This document shows, piece after piece, positions 23,705 through 31,918 of a stretch of 34,541 nucleotides of DNA. Positions within the stretch are counted from its first letter, which is position 1. Each line of letters opens with the position of its first letter. The notes under the pieces are model-generated. The model did not search any database, was not told the DNA's origin, and saw only the letters and a program-made list of their open reading frames with translations. Position numbers and translations under genes: made by a program. The DNA is from Euryarchaeota archaeon UBA52 (lineage in GTDB: Archaea; Thermoplasmatota; Poseidoniia; Poseidoniales; Thalassarchaeaceae). Location of the stretch: NCBI GenBank assembly GCA_002505455.1, contig DAVB01000067.1:1-34541 (forward strand), read 5' to 3'.

Positions 23705-24742
23705 ATGGATTCGATATCTGAAAGGCACATCGAAGATTCTAGGGTACAGGTCACTATAATTGCAAGCATTTGCGCAGGGACGCTATTGTTCGCGATTATC
23801 GCAATGGGCTTAGGATCATCCTCAACATTAGATTCGATCTCCACGATCAAAATAATGCTTGGATTAGAATATGGTAGTGATTTGCAGTCCGCTATAATAT
23901 GGGAATTGAGATTCCCCAGGGTATTAATGGCGATAATTGGTGGTGCGGCACTGGCTACAGCAGGGGCGCTAATGCAAGGATGCCTTGGAAACCCTCTGGT
24001 ATCTCCCCTCACCCTGGGAGTGGCATCAGGGGCAGCGTTAGGAGCCGCATTCGCTATTATTCTCGGAATTTCGATAATTCCAGATTTAGCAATTGTGGCA
24101 AATGCATTTCTTTTCTCACTCGCAGTTGTTGCAATCATAATTCAATTGGGGAATATGCGATCAGTATCTGCTGAATCGTATATTTTAGTTGGCATAGCGA
24201 TAACTTTCATTTCGGGAGCGATTGTCTCAACTTTCACATATTTCGCCACGGATGCCCAACTTTCCCAATTGACTCATTGGTCTTTTGGAAGTCTCTCAAG
24301 GCCCAGTCTCTCCAATGTTGTCTGGATATCTGCAGCCATAATATGCCTCATGCCATCGGCCATGAAATGGGCATGGAACTTGAATACGCTCTCACTAGGA
24401 GGAGATGACTTTGCGATTTCTTCGGGTGTCGACCCCTCGTCCACAAGAAGGAATATCCTCGTCCTGTCCGCCCTGATGACTTCAATAGTGATTGCATTTA
24501 CGGGTTTGATTGGTTTTGTGGGCCTCGCCGCACCGCATATGAGCAGACTAGTTATCGGAAACGACTACCGGAAACTAATTCCCTGCTCAGCAGTATTCGG
24601 ATCTTTCCTGATGCTTTTCGCGGATACCGCGGGCAGGACTATCTTCGCGCCGGTAATCATTCCAGTCGGAATTATGCTAGCAATCATTGGTGGGCCCATC
24701 TTCATGTATCTGTTACTACAAAATAGAGGAGTGAGTGGATGA
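23705..24742 (+). CDS. FecCD/BtuC-type ABC transporter permease
   Basis: From the ATG at 23705 the product is 345 aa with about nine to ten TM helices, the usual length. Family motifs: WELRFPRVLMAIIGGAALATAGALMQGCLGNPLVSPLTLGVASGAALGAA (about 60-110, split here by description only), the W.FGSL motif at LTHWSFGSLSR, and ITGFIGFVGL-like AFTGLIGFVGLAAPHMSRLVIG near 265-290 that forms the coupling region to the ATPase. It imports metal chelates with the adjacent binding protein and ATPase. An upstream TTG in frame at 23696 overlaps the previous stop and is less likely. Its stop overlaps the ATPase start (ATGA). Confidence 0.94.
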   Translation: MDSISERHIEDSRVQVTIIASICAGTLLFAIIAMGLGSSSTLDSISTIKIMLGLEYGSDLQSAIIWELRFPRVLMAIIGGAALATAGALMQGCLGNPLVSPLTLGVASGAALGAAFAIILGISIIPDLAIVANAFLFSLAVVAIIIQLGNMRSVSAESYILVGIAITFISGAIVSTFTYFATDAQLSQLTHWSFGSLSRPSLSNVVWISAAIICLMPSAMKWAWNLNTLSLGGDDFAISSGVDPSSTRRNILVLSALMTSIVIAFTGLIGFVGLAAPHMSRLVIGNDYRKLIPCSAVFGSFLMLFADTAGRTIFAPVIIPVGIMLAIIGGPIFMYLLLQNRGVSG

Positions 24743-25536
24743 CGAGTCTTTTGAAAATTGAGGGCCTGGAATTTAGTTGGGGCACTAATCAGGTATTGAA
24801 GGACGTGACGTTGGACATCGGAGGTAACGAGTTTGTCGCTATACTGGGTGTAAATGGCGCTGGCAAGTCCACTTTCCTGAAGTGTGTCAACAGAATACTT
24901 ACTCCAGCAAAAGGGACGGTGGAAATTTCCGGGGAAAATATTGCAGATATGAGTCTCATGGATCTCTCGAAAGCTACTTCATATGTGCCGCAGAGCGTCA
25001 AAACTAGCTTCTCGATGAGCGTTTTTGATGTCGTTATGCTAGGTAGAAGACCTCACATTAGCTGGAGGATTTCAGACAATGACCGTGAAAAGGTAAGTGA
25101 GACGATAAGATTCCTCGGTCTCGAAGATTTTGCATTTAGGAAATTTGACAGGCTTTCAGGAGGGGAAAGACAGAGGGTGATTATCGCAAAGGCTGTTGCC
25201 CAAGATCCGATGCTATTCCTGTTGGATGAGCCAACTAGCGATCTTGATTTGCAGAACCAGGTTTCCATAATGAAGAAGATTCGTCGGATTGTATCCGATG
25301 AGAACTCTGAGAAGTCGGCGATAGTAGCGATTCATGACATCAACATGGCTGCTAGATTCGCAGATAGAGTGCTTCTTATTGATGGAGGCAGAATAAAGGC
25401 GGACGGAACTCCCTCCGAAGTCCTAACAGAGGCTAATATTGCTGATGTATTTGGAGTTAGTTGCGATATTGTTCCAGAGGAATACGGGTGGGGTTCTCTC
25501 CGGATTCTGGTTAAAGATGAAATTGAAAAGGATTGA
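24739..25536 (+). CDS. FecE/BtuD-type ABC transporter ATP-binding protein
   Basis: The 265-aa ATPase powers the importer. It has Walker A GVNGAGKST (about 38-46), the Q-loop in YVPQS, the signature LSGGERQ (about 138-144), Walker B MLFLLDEPTSDLDL (about 157-170) and the switch His in AIHDINMAARFAD. The GRRPH segment is typical of iron-chelate/cobalamin ATPases. The ATG overlaps the permease stop by 4 nt, so the two are translationally coupled. Seven bases separate its stop from the flavodoxin ATG. Confidence 0.96.
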   Translation: MTSLLKIEGLEFSWGTNQVLKDVTLDIGGNEFVAILGVNGAGKSTFLKCVNRILTPAKGTVEISGENIADMSLMDLSKATSYVPQSVKTSFSMSVFDVVMLGRRPHISWRISDNDREKVSETIRFLGLEDFAFRKFDRLSGGERQRVIIAKAVAQDPMLFLLDEPTSDLDLQNQVSIMKKIRRIVSDENSEKSAIVAIHDINMAARFADRVLLIDGGRIKADGTPSEVLTEANIADVFGVSCDIVPEEYGWGSLRILVKDEIEKD

Positions 25537-25543
25537 TGAATAT

Positions 25544-25999
25544 ATGAGTGATGAGATATTGATTATTTATGGAACAGAAACAGGTAATGCGGAAGACTTA
25601 GCAGAGGAAATAGGAAATTTGGCGGGCAAGCATGGCCTCGTGAGTAAAGTATTCGACATGGAAGACGTCTCTGCTGAAAATTTAGCACGTTCAAAAAGAC
25701 TGATTGTCTGTGTAAGCACATGGGGCGAAGGCGAACAGCCAGACAATGCTCAGGATCTATACGATGAGGTCGTAGGACTCGATGACGGGTCGATGATGAA
25801 TGTGAATTACGCTGTGCTTGCGCTTGGCGATACAGCTTTCGAATTATTTTGCGAATCGGGCAAGGAATGGGACAGGGTCTTGGAACAAAAAGGTGCGACT
25901 AGAGTGAATGAGAGAATTGACTGTGATACTGATTACTATGACTATGTAGATGAGTGGATTGGATTAACTCTTAAGATAATGCAAGATATCGAAGTTTAA
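25544..25999 (+). CDS. Flavodoxin (CysJ FMN-domain-like)
   Basis: From the ATG at 25544 this is a 151-aa single-domain flavodoxin; the frame upstream overlaps the ATPase gene. The FMN phosphate loop is YGTETGNAE (about 8-16), the first isoalloxazine loop STWGEGEQPDNAQ, and the second LGDTAFELFCESGKEWD. These match the pattern of the two flavodoxin domains in the SdhB-like protein at 514-2709, so the three are paralogous. A flavodoxin replaces ferredoxin under iron limitation and is the electron donor for HugZ-type heme degradation in Helicobacter. Its place between an iron-type importer and HugZ fits that job. Confidence 0.92.
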   Translation: MSDEILIIYGTETGNAEDLAEEIGNLAGKHGLVSKVFDMEDVSAENLARSKRLIVCVSTWGEGEQPDNAQDLYDEVVGLDDGSMMNVNYAVLALGDTAFELFCESGKEWDRVLEQKGATRVNERIDCDTDYYDYVDEWIGLTLKIMQDIEV

Positions 26000-26009
26000 G
26001 GTGTGACGG

Positions 26010-26837
26010 ATGGCTGAAGAAGGAGAATCAAAGAAGATACCCAGACATGGTGTCCCTAAAGGGTCACGTACCAAAAATCAAGAGTTGCTATATGACGTCA
26101 ACGTTGCGACCAGTACTCACGCAGAGCAAGCAAGAACTCTGGCGGAAAAGATGTCAACAGCGACACTCTGTACCATCTCCGAAAAATCTGATGGCTATCC
26201 TTATGGCTCATTTGTGACATATGCGATGTACGATGGATGTCCCATATTCCTGATTAGCGTTCTAGCAGAGCACACCAAGAATCTGGAGGCCGAATCTCGT
26301 GCATCACTCATGGTTTCTGAAGCAGGGGAAGGTAATCCGCTCGCACTTGGCAGAGTGACTCTCCTAGGAGAGTGTGAGAAGCTTCCTAAAGACGATGACA
26401 GCCGGTTAAGGGAAGCATTTCTTGAGCGTCATCCGAATGCGTCATTCTATGTTGATTTCGAGGATTTCTCATTCTACAGATTGAGGGTTTCCGAAGCACG
26501 GTATATCGGTGGCTTTGGGAGGATGTCATGGGTTGATGGCTCAGATTGGGAAGCAGCAGAACCAGACCCACTTTTCGAAAGTGCAGAAGACATAATATCT
26601 CACATGAATGAAGATCACGAAGATGCCATGGTGATAATTTGCAAGGAAATGAGCAAGGCGAAAGATACTGCTAGTGCAACAATGACGGGCATTGACAGGT
26701 ATGGTTTTGAGATGTCTGCGATGACTGCTGAAGGGCCCCGGCCTATTCGAATTGGTTTTGAGAATGAGGCCACAGACAGCGAGGAAGCAAGAAAGGAGAT
26801 TGTTTCCCTCGTAAGACGGGCGAGAGACAATGTTTGA
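26010..26837 (+). CDS. HugZ-family heme oxygenase-like protein (split-barrel plus DUF2470)
   Basis: The 275-aa protein has a pyridoxamine-phosphate-oxidase-like split-barrel (about 36-175: STHAEQARTLAEKMSTATLCTI, YPYGSFVTYAMYDGCPIFLIS, LAEHTKNLEAESRASLMV, ALGRVTLLGECE, YIGGFGRMSWVDG). A C-terminal DUF2470 domain follows (about 188-272, opening ISHMNEDHEDAM). This two-domain order is that of HugZ/ChuZ and plant HOZ, which bind heme at a dimer interface and open the macrocycle to release iron. The basic N-terminal extension (IPRHGVPKGSRTKN) is longer than usual. The start has a GGTGTGA ribosome site 4-5 nt upstream. It closes the iron/heme operon, 10 bp after the flavodoxin, and converges on the S15 hydrolase. 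Related split-barrel proteins bind FMN or tetrapyrrole without degrading it, so catalysis is not proven. Confidence 0.82.
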   Translation: MAEEGESKKIPRHGVPKGSRTKNQELLYDVNVATSTHAEQARTLAEKMSTATLCTISEKSDGYPYGSFVTYAMYDGCPIFLISVLAEHTKNLEAESRASLMVSEAGEGNPLALGRVTLLGECEKLPKDDDSRLREAFLERHPNASFYVDFEDFSFYRLRVSEARYIGGFGRMSWVDGSDWEAAEPDPLFESAEDIISHMNEDHEDAMVIICKEMSKAKDTASATMTGIDRYGFEMSAMTAEGPRPIRIGFENEATDSEEARKEIVSLVRRARDNV

Positions 26838-26847
26838 CTAGAGCATG

Positions 26848-28659
26848 TTATCCGATAGAAGAGGGAGCAATTAATACGTCATAATCGGTTCTCTCTAGAA
26901 GTGGAATCGTAATCTCGGATAAAGTAGGCAGGACGTGTACCACGCATGCATTTCCGCAAGCGGGTGCGAGATAGTCTTCACCCGTATCCGTCATGATCAG
27001 TCTAATCCCATCTCCGGCGGGCACGATTGCATCAATGGCCTGGAATTCCATCATCATCGTTACCTCTTGCCCTGGCGTGACTGTCTGAGGCTCTGATCCG
27101 CCCTCGTGATATCTGACATCCATAGTAGCGTGCCCGATCCTCACCCCTGTGGCCATATTCTGCATCTCGACGAACACTTGGCCCCCATCGAAAGTTGGAA
27201 CGGCGGATAGGTGAAGGGTTACCAAACCGGAAATGTGCATATCTGATTCAAGGTTTATGTCTGGGCATTCGACTGTAATCGATTGATCACCCCCAACCAC
27301 TGGAACACCGCCGCCGATTACGGATGCCCCTCCTACGAATGCACCATCATTGGAACAACTGCTCAATTGTACATTGTAACTCGCTGTGTCCCTTGGAGGC
27401 CAAATCTCCTCTACTCTCCACTGACCGTCACTTCTCTGTATCTGAGCTATTGCTTCGGGCTTAGGTCCTATTCCTTTCAAGTAGAACTCGAACCACTCGA
27501 ACAGATCTTGCGCCCAATCCCATCTGGTCATATTGTTGAAGGCCTCTGACCCATATCCGAGCTCGCTGTCATCGTGCTTCTCCCACTGGTCCGGATAATC
27601 ATGTCCCCACTGGCCGAGCATCCCGCGAACTTCGTAACCCTCTTCGGAATACGTAGTATACCAATTCGTGCCGGGAGGCCCCCCGAACACCTGATGAGGA
27701 TCTACATTCCAATCCTGCATCCCCTGGACCCAGTATATGCTACCATTCCAATTCTGGAATGCCTTGTCTATGTGGCTCCTCTCTTCGTAGTAGTTCTCCA
27801 TGTAAGGGTCCATCTCGCCGCCGACATAAGTGACTGGGCCTGCGAATAGGCCCTCGACAATGTCTGGGCATACATTGTCCAAGTCATCTCCGTCGTAATC
27901 GACGGTGCTTGAGAAGTAATTCATGTGCATCACTTGAGACCTTGCCTCAGCGCTTCCGTTCTTGTAGAGCAGGGGGTGAAGGGCGGTGGTCCCGGAGATC
28001 GGCACGATGGTCTTCAGATGTTCACTACCCATCGCGGCCGCCTCCCACTGAGTGGCTCCCTCGTAGGATTTTCCGTAGAGCCCAACATTGCCGTTGCTCC
28101 ATTCCTGGACACCGAGCCACTCCACAGCAGAGTGTATTCCGAGCCCCTCTCCAGCGCCTCTGTAATCGAAGCATCCGCTGCTCTCCTCTGTGCCGAAAAC
28201 CGCGACCTGTGCAAAAGCATACCCATGGGGGATGAAATTCTCGAATATGAACTCCCCTCTGCCTGCACTGACGACATTAGTGGGGGTGGACTCAGCTCCC
28301 TGTGGGCCGTATGAAAAGTATGGTGAAATCACCGCAATTACCGGCACCTTGGCACCATCTTCGGTGTTACTCGGAAGCCAGTACGAGAGGTGCACCTCCG
28401 ATGTGCTTGGTCCGGTCTCCCATACAGATGAAGTATCGACCTCTACGAGGGCCTCTTGGACTTCCAATGCGTGAAATGGGCCAGGCTCCAGAACTCTGCT
28501 AAATGTACCGGAAGTATCCCAGTCCAAAGCATGTCTGTCCCACAAGGGCGGGTAGAATTCTTCTTTCGGAACGTCGTCTGAGGATCCTGCACCCATGCAT
28601 CCCGATAGAGCGGGCAAAAGTATTGAGAGAGCCATAGCGATAGAAACGACTGCTCTCAT
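26848..28659 (-). CDS. Secreted lipoprotein hydrolase, X-Pro dipeptidyl-peptidase/CocE (S15) family
   Basis: The ATG at 28659 (AAAGGA upstream) gives 603 aa with a lipoprotein signal (hydrophobic 5-18, LSGC, Cys21). Extending to 28740 would spoil the signal peptide and overlap the next gene. The alpha/beta-hydrolase domain shows an acylase-type VPVIAVISPYF strand, GYAFAQVAVFGTEESSGCFDYRG, and the nucleophile elbow GLYGKSYEGATQ (Ser198). QDWNVDPHQV supplies the probable acid and GQWGHDYPDQW the His. The C-terminal third is the jelly-roll domain of the family (from about 440, ISGLVTLHLSAVP... and VRIGHATMDVRYHEGG). It should hydrolyse X-Pro peptides or acyl esters outside the cell, useful for scavenging proteinaceous matter. 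Confidence 0.88.
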   Translation of the reverse strand: MRAVVSIAMALSILLPALSGCMGAGSSDDVPKEEFYPPLWDRHALDWDTSGTFSRVLEPGPFHALEVQEALVEVDTSSVWETGPSTSEVHLSYWLPSNTEDGAKVPVIAVISPYFSYGPQGAESTPTNVVSAGRGEFIFENFIPHGYAFAQVAVFGTEESSGCFDYRGAGEGLGIHSAVEWLGVQEWSNGNVGLYGKSYEGATQWEAAAMGSEHLKTIVPISGTTALHPLLYKNGSAEARSQVMHMNYFSSTVDYDGDDLDNVCPDIVEGLFAGPVTYVGGEMDPYMENYYEERSHIDKAFQNWNGSIYWVQGMQDWNVDPHQVFGGPPGTNWYTTYSEEGYEVRGMLGQWGHDYPDQWEKHDDSELGYGSEAFNNMTRWDWAQDLFEWFEFYLKGIGPKPEAIAQIQRSDGQWRVEEIWPPRDTASYNVQLSSCSNDGAFVGGASVIGGGVPVVGGDQSITVECPDINLESDMHISGLVTLHLSAVPTFDGGQVFVEMQNMATGVRIGHATMDVRYHEGGSEPQTVTPGQEVTMMMEFQAIDAIVPAGDGIRLIMTDTGEDYLAPACGNACVVHVLPTLSEITIPLLERTDYDVLIAPSSIG

Positions 28660-28715
28660 GTCCTTTCGAAGAAGTCGTGTGCCAAAATGTTGACGACTGG
28701 TTTCATTCAAGCATA

Positions 28716-28970
28716 TCAAGTTGCGAAATTTGGATCCCATTCTGATGCCCAGACGGAGACAGTAGCACCGTCAATCTCAACCTCGGAAATCTTGTGGATT
28801 CTCTCACACCTCAACAACGCTCTCTCCAGCTCATGCGGCATTGTATCGTGATTGAAATTATCTTTCATGTAGGAGATTATCTCCTTAGTATTGCATGACG
28901 AATTATCTACTCTTTTTCTAATCAAGCCAACGATTCTCCTATATTCCCATTTTGAATCATTTGACTTCAT
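28716..28970 (-). CDS. Small hypothetical helical protein (84 aa)
   Basis: The 84-aa product looks like a compact winged-helix-type domain: SKWEYRRIVGLIRKRVDNSSCNTKEIISYMKDNF, a helical HELERALLRCERIHKI, and a beta hairpin EVEIDGATVSVWASEWDP at the end. The ATG overlaps the stop of the zinc-ribbon gene upstream by 4 nt (ATGA), which supports coding and coupling. The helix-turn-helix reading is an inference from predicted secondary structure; a transcriptional or DNA-binding role is possible. Confidence 0.65.
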   Translation of the reverse strand: MKSNDSKWEYRRIVGLIRKRVDNSSCNTKEIISYMKDNFNHDTMPHELERALLRCERIHKISEVEIDGATVSVWASEWDPNFAT

Positions 28971-29134
28971 TCAGAGGCCTCCAAAAAAGCCCGATACGCG
29001 TCAAGAGTGTCAAACTCCACAATAACGGGAGTTATGATTCCGCAGGACTTGCAATGGTACTGCCTTCCAGTTTCAAAACCCATGTAGGGATACACTTCGA
29101 TACTAAAACAAGAACTGCATGCCCGGATTTTCAC
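28967..29134 (-). CDS. Small zinc-ribbon protein (55 aa), GTG start
   Basis: This short frame runs from a GTG at 29134 to a TGA at 28967. It reads VKIRACSSCFSIEVYPYMG, then QYHCKSCGIITPVIVEF, ending in an amphipathic helix YRAFLEASE. Two CxxC knuckles 18 residues apart form a rubredoxin/zinc-ribbon-like site. The only starts in the frame after an upstream TAA are GTG or weaker codons. Its stop overlaps the ATG of the following 84-aa gene (ATGA), the pattern of a true operon. The function is unknown; with its neighbour it could form a small nucleic-acid-binding pair. Confidence 0.72.
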   Translation of the reverse strand: MKIRACSSCFSIEVYPYMGFETGRQYHCKSCGIITPVIVEFDTLDAYRAFLEASE

Positions 29135-29199
29135 GCTTCTCTTCTTTAGTCGACTGAATTGAATGCTCGTTTATTTCAATCTGCCCTTGCCGGGCCCCT

Positions 29200-29532
29200 A
29201 TGGGCATGTCTTCACTTTCACATTCAGTAGATGCCCCATATGTCTCGATTGATAAATCTGATCTGGTAAATCGTATTTCCATGGGAAGGACATTGCCAAC
29301 TTGGAGAGACCGCATTGAGTCTAGGATAGAACATTGGTCTATTTTCCGAAGAGCATTGCGACTTGACGAAAGAAGTGACTTTGATCGTCTTGTGAAGTCA
29401 GTGAGAATACGATCATCGGCCTGTAGCATGATTCCCGCCGTCGATGAAATCGAACCCGCCCTTCTAGCGATGCTGGTGGGCTTGGAATCCAGATTGTCCA
29501 AACTCGAAAGGGAGCTTCACAATAATGGTTGA
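29200..29532 (+). CDS. Small helical protein overlapping the PolB2-like gene
   Basis: The 110-aa product (or 108 aa from the ATG at 29206) has an N-terminal Ser-rich stretch and then charged helices: KSDLVNRISMGRTLPTWRDRIESRIEHWSIFRRALRLDE, and a C-terminal ALLAMLVGLESRLSKLERELH that could form a coiled coil. Its stop lies 8 nt inside the polymerase frame, so the two are translationally coupled and probably act together. No family is recognised. It could be an accessory or assembly subunit of the polymerase; that is inference from position only. Confidence 0.65.
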   Translation: MGMSSLSHSVDAPYVSIDKSDLVNRISMGRTLPTWRDRIESRIEHWSIFRRALRLDERSDFDRLVKSVRIRSSACSMIPAVDEIEPALLAMLVGLESRLSKLERELHNNG

Positions 29533-31918
29533 AGGCTGGATATTGGATGTACACTTGGATAGTACGACGGATTCAATGGTGGTTTGGATCAAACATGAAA
29601 ACGGTGCTGTGACTCGACATCTTTTCCAATGGTCTCCAACAATTCATGTCTATTCCAGCGCGGGCAACTTAGAAGAATTGGAGAGGATGATTTCAAGTTC
29701 AGAATACAGATATCTGCACGGAGGCCTCACGGCCCAAAGGGAATTTCACATAATCAGCCACAGGGACACGACGCCTGAGGAAGTATTGGCCGTCAGGGTC
29801 GGTAAGCCTGGCGATATGGCTAAAATAGCCAATTCAATCCTCTCTATTGGAAAGTGGAAGAAATACGATATATTTTCTGTGGACCCTAAACCGGCGCAAA
29901 GATTTCTTTTCGATAATGGGGTGAGGCCTATGGACAAAGTGATATTGAACGAAGATAAAATACTCGCCATCGAGCAACATGAACGAGGCGATTGGGCGTC
30001 TCCACAGTTGAGGGTAGCTTCTCTTTCTGTAGATTACGGGGACTCGATTGGGCATAGGAGTTCCCGTGGAGAGGTCCGATCTGTGGAAATTAAGATTGTA
30101 GGGCTTGACTCCACCGCGAATGATAATTCGACTTACAGAGTAGATATGAGGAATCACGTAAATCCGGCTAGTTTCTTACAGGAATTGGAGAAGGGGATGC
30201 AGGCCGTAAACCCTGATGTTGTGATAACAAGGAAAGGGGATAGTATTGATTTCCCTGCCATGATGTCAATTGCGTCTTCTGCAAATGTCGGATTGAGGTT
30301 GGGGAGAGATGGCAGAAACGTCGTCTTGAGACGGAGGTCAATCACGAATTGGAGTTATGGTAGACTCCTGAAATCGGAAGCTTACCATGCATTGCAGGGT
30401 AGATTGCATATCGATTTGGGGCACTCATTCATCGGTAAAGAAGGGGGCATCGAGGGGTTGATTGAGATTTCAAGAATATCTGGCATACCAGTTCAAGATT
30501 TATCCAGGCTATCGCCCGGGTCTGCGATATCTGCTATACAAATTAACCAATCAATGAATGATGGCGTGCTCGTACCTTGGAAGAAGAATAGAGCTGAAGA
30601 TGTCAAAACAGGTCTAGAGATGGTGATATCAGATCGCGGGGGTTTGTATCTCGATCCGCTTCCAGGAGTGCACAAGGACGTATTTGAGCTCGACTTTGCA
30701 AGTCTGTTTCCCAGCATAATAGCGACTCGTAATATTAGTCCTGAAACCATGAAATGTGAATGTTGCAAACCGATTAGTTCAGGGCATTCAAACAACGTAA
30801 AATTCCCGCTCGACCCTAAAGAAGCCGAGCATTTAGCGATGAGTCGTACACTTTCAAATGATAATATAGGGCTCACAGTTCCAGAAATTGGAACCTATTC
30901 CTGTAGTTTGAAATATGGTTTTCTCCCACGCGTAGTGGCTCCGATAATATCTCGGAGACGCGAATTGAAGTCGCGAATGAAAAAGAAGGGCGACGAGTGG
31001 GACAGGCGACAGAATGTGCTGAAGTGGCTCCTAGTCACATGTTTCGGATATACGGGTTACAGAAATGCAAGATTTGGCAGGATAGAATGTCATGAGGCCA
31101 TATGTGCATGGTCGAGAGAGATTCTACTGGATGCAAAGGACCTGGCCGAGGAAGACGGTTGGAGGTGCATACATGCGATTGTCGACTCCATCTGGTTGGT
31201 CGACAACAAAGGCAGAACCTATGAAGAGCAGCGATCTTCGATACAATCTTTGATGTCCAAGATAGAATACAACAGTGGTATCCGAATAGAGTTAGAGGAC
31301 TTCTACAAATGGATTGCATTTATCCCGAATAAGAAATCAGGAATTCCGTCTTTAACGAAATATTTCGCACATGGGGAGAAGGGTTGGAAAATCAGAGGCA
31401 TAGAAATTAGACAGCACTCGACCTGTAATTGGATAACAAAAATGCAGACTGATATGCTCAAAAATCTTCAACTCGGTCCGCCTGAAAAGATAATCAGACA
31501 AACAATTGGAATTTTTTTCGAATCTGTGTCCAATTTGACTAACGGGGAAGTTCCCCTAACGGATCTTGTAATTTCTAGAAGGGTTCGAAAACGGCCTGAG
31601 GAATATAGGGTTTCGAATTTGACCTTAGCTGCATTGCTTAGAGGGAGGCTTTTGGGTCAAGAAGATCTTCTTGGGAGGAAAACACATTTTGTAGTTGTTA
31701 ATGGATCTAAGGGGGAGCCTGTGGACAGAATCAAATTACGTTCAGAGATAGATTCTAGCTGTTCATCATCAGTCATCAACAGAGATGGGATTGAATTTTA
31801 CAAGGCGCTCGCACTTCGCGCTTCACTGTCCATACTCTCTCCATTCGGCATTACCGAGGATATCTTGTTGAACGGAGGGCTCGTACAGACTACAATAGAT
31901 GATTGGTCCCCAGGATAG
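29525..31918 (+). CDS. polB2: B-family DNA polymerase, PolB2-like, with defective exonuclease site
   Basis: The 797-aa protein aligns with B-family polymerases in order: N-terminal domain, exonuclease domain, palm/fingers/thumb. Motif A is ELDFASLFPSII (Asp390 kept). Motif B is NVLKWLLVTCFGYTGYRNARFG, with the Lys kept and a VTCFGY form typical of PolB2. Motif C is AIVDSIWLV, where the usual DTDS has lost its first Asp but keeps the catalytic one (Asp554). The exonuclease ExoI DIE reads VDY (about 169-171) and the ExoIII Tyr/Asp motif is not visible; ExoII Asp239/Asp242 remain, so proofreading should be lost. A four-Cys insert (CECC about 411-414, then TYSC) lies between motifs A and B. PolB2 proteins were first described as inactivated archaeal polymerases, and some have since been linked to damage tolerance. 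This copy could still polymerise. Confidence 0.9.
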   Translation: MVEGWILDVHLDSTTDSMVVWIKHENGAVTRHLFQWSPTIHVYSSAGNLEELERMISSSEYRYLHGGLTAQREFHIISHRDTTPEEVLAVRVGKPGDMAKIANSILSIGKWKKYDIFSVDPKPAQRFLFDNGVRPMDKVILNEDKILAIEQHERGDWASPQLRVASLSVDYGDSIGHRSSRGEVRSVEIKIVGLDSTANDNSTYRVDMRNHVNPASFLQELEKGMQAVNPDVVITRKGDSIDFPAMMSIASSANVGLRLGRDGRNVVLRRRSITNWSYGRLLKSEAYHALQGRLHIDLGHSFIGKEGGIEGLIEISRISGIPVQDLSRLSPGSAISAIQINQSMNDGVLVPWKKNRAEDVKTGLEMVISDRGGLYLDPLPGVHKDVFELDFASLFPSIIATRNISPETMKCECCKPISSGHSNNVKFPLDPKEAEHLAMSRTLSNDNIGLTVPEIGTYSCSLKYGFLPRVVAPIISRRRELKSRMKKKGDEWDRRQNVLKWLLVTCFGYTGYRNARFGRIECHEAICAWSREILLDAKDLAEEDGWRCIHAIVDSIWLVDNKGRTYEEQRSSIQSLMSKIEYNSGIRIELEDFYKWIAFIPNKKSGIPSLTKYFAHGEKGWKIRGIEIRQHSTCNWITKMQTDMLKNLQLGPPEKIIRQTIGIFFESVSNLTNGEVPLTDLVISRRVRKRPEEYRVSNLTLAALLRGRLLGQEDLLGRKTHFVVVNGSKGEPVDRIKLRSEIDSSCSSSVINRDGIEFYKALALRASLSILSPFGITEDILLNGGLVQTTIDDWSPG

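Noticed and set aside
23566..24138. 190-aa minus-strand frame
   Set aside because: It is antisense to the binding protein and FecCD permease, Ala/Ile-rich by mirror of TM codons, with no independent support.
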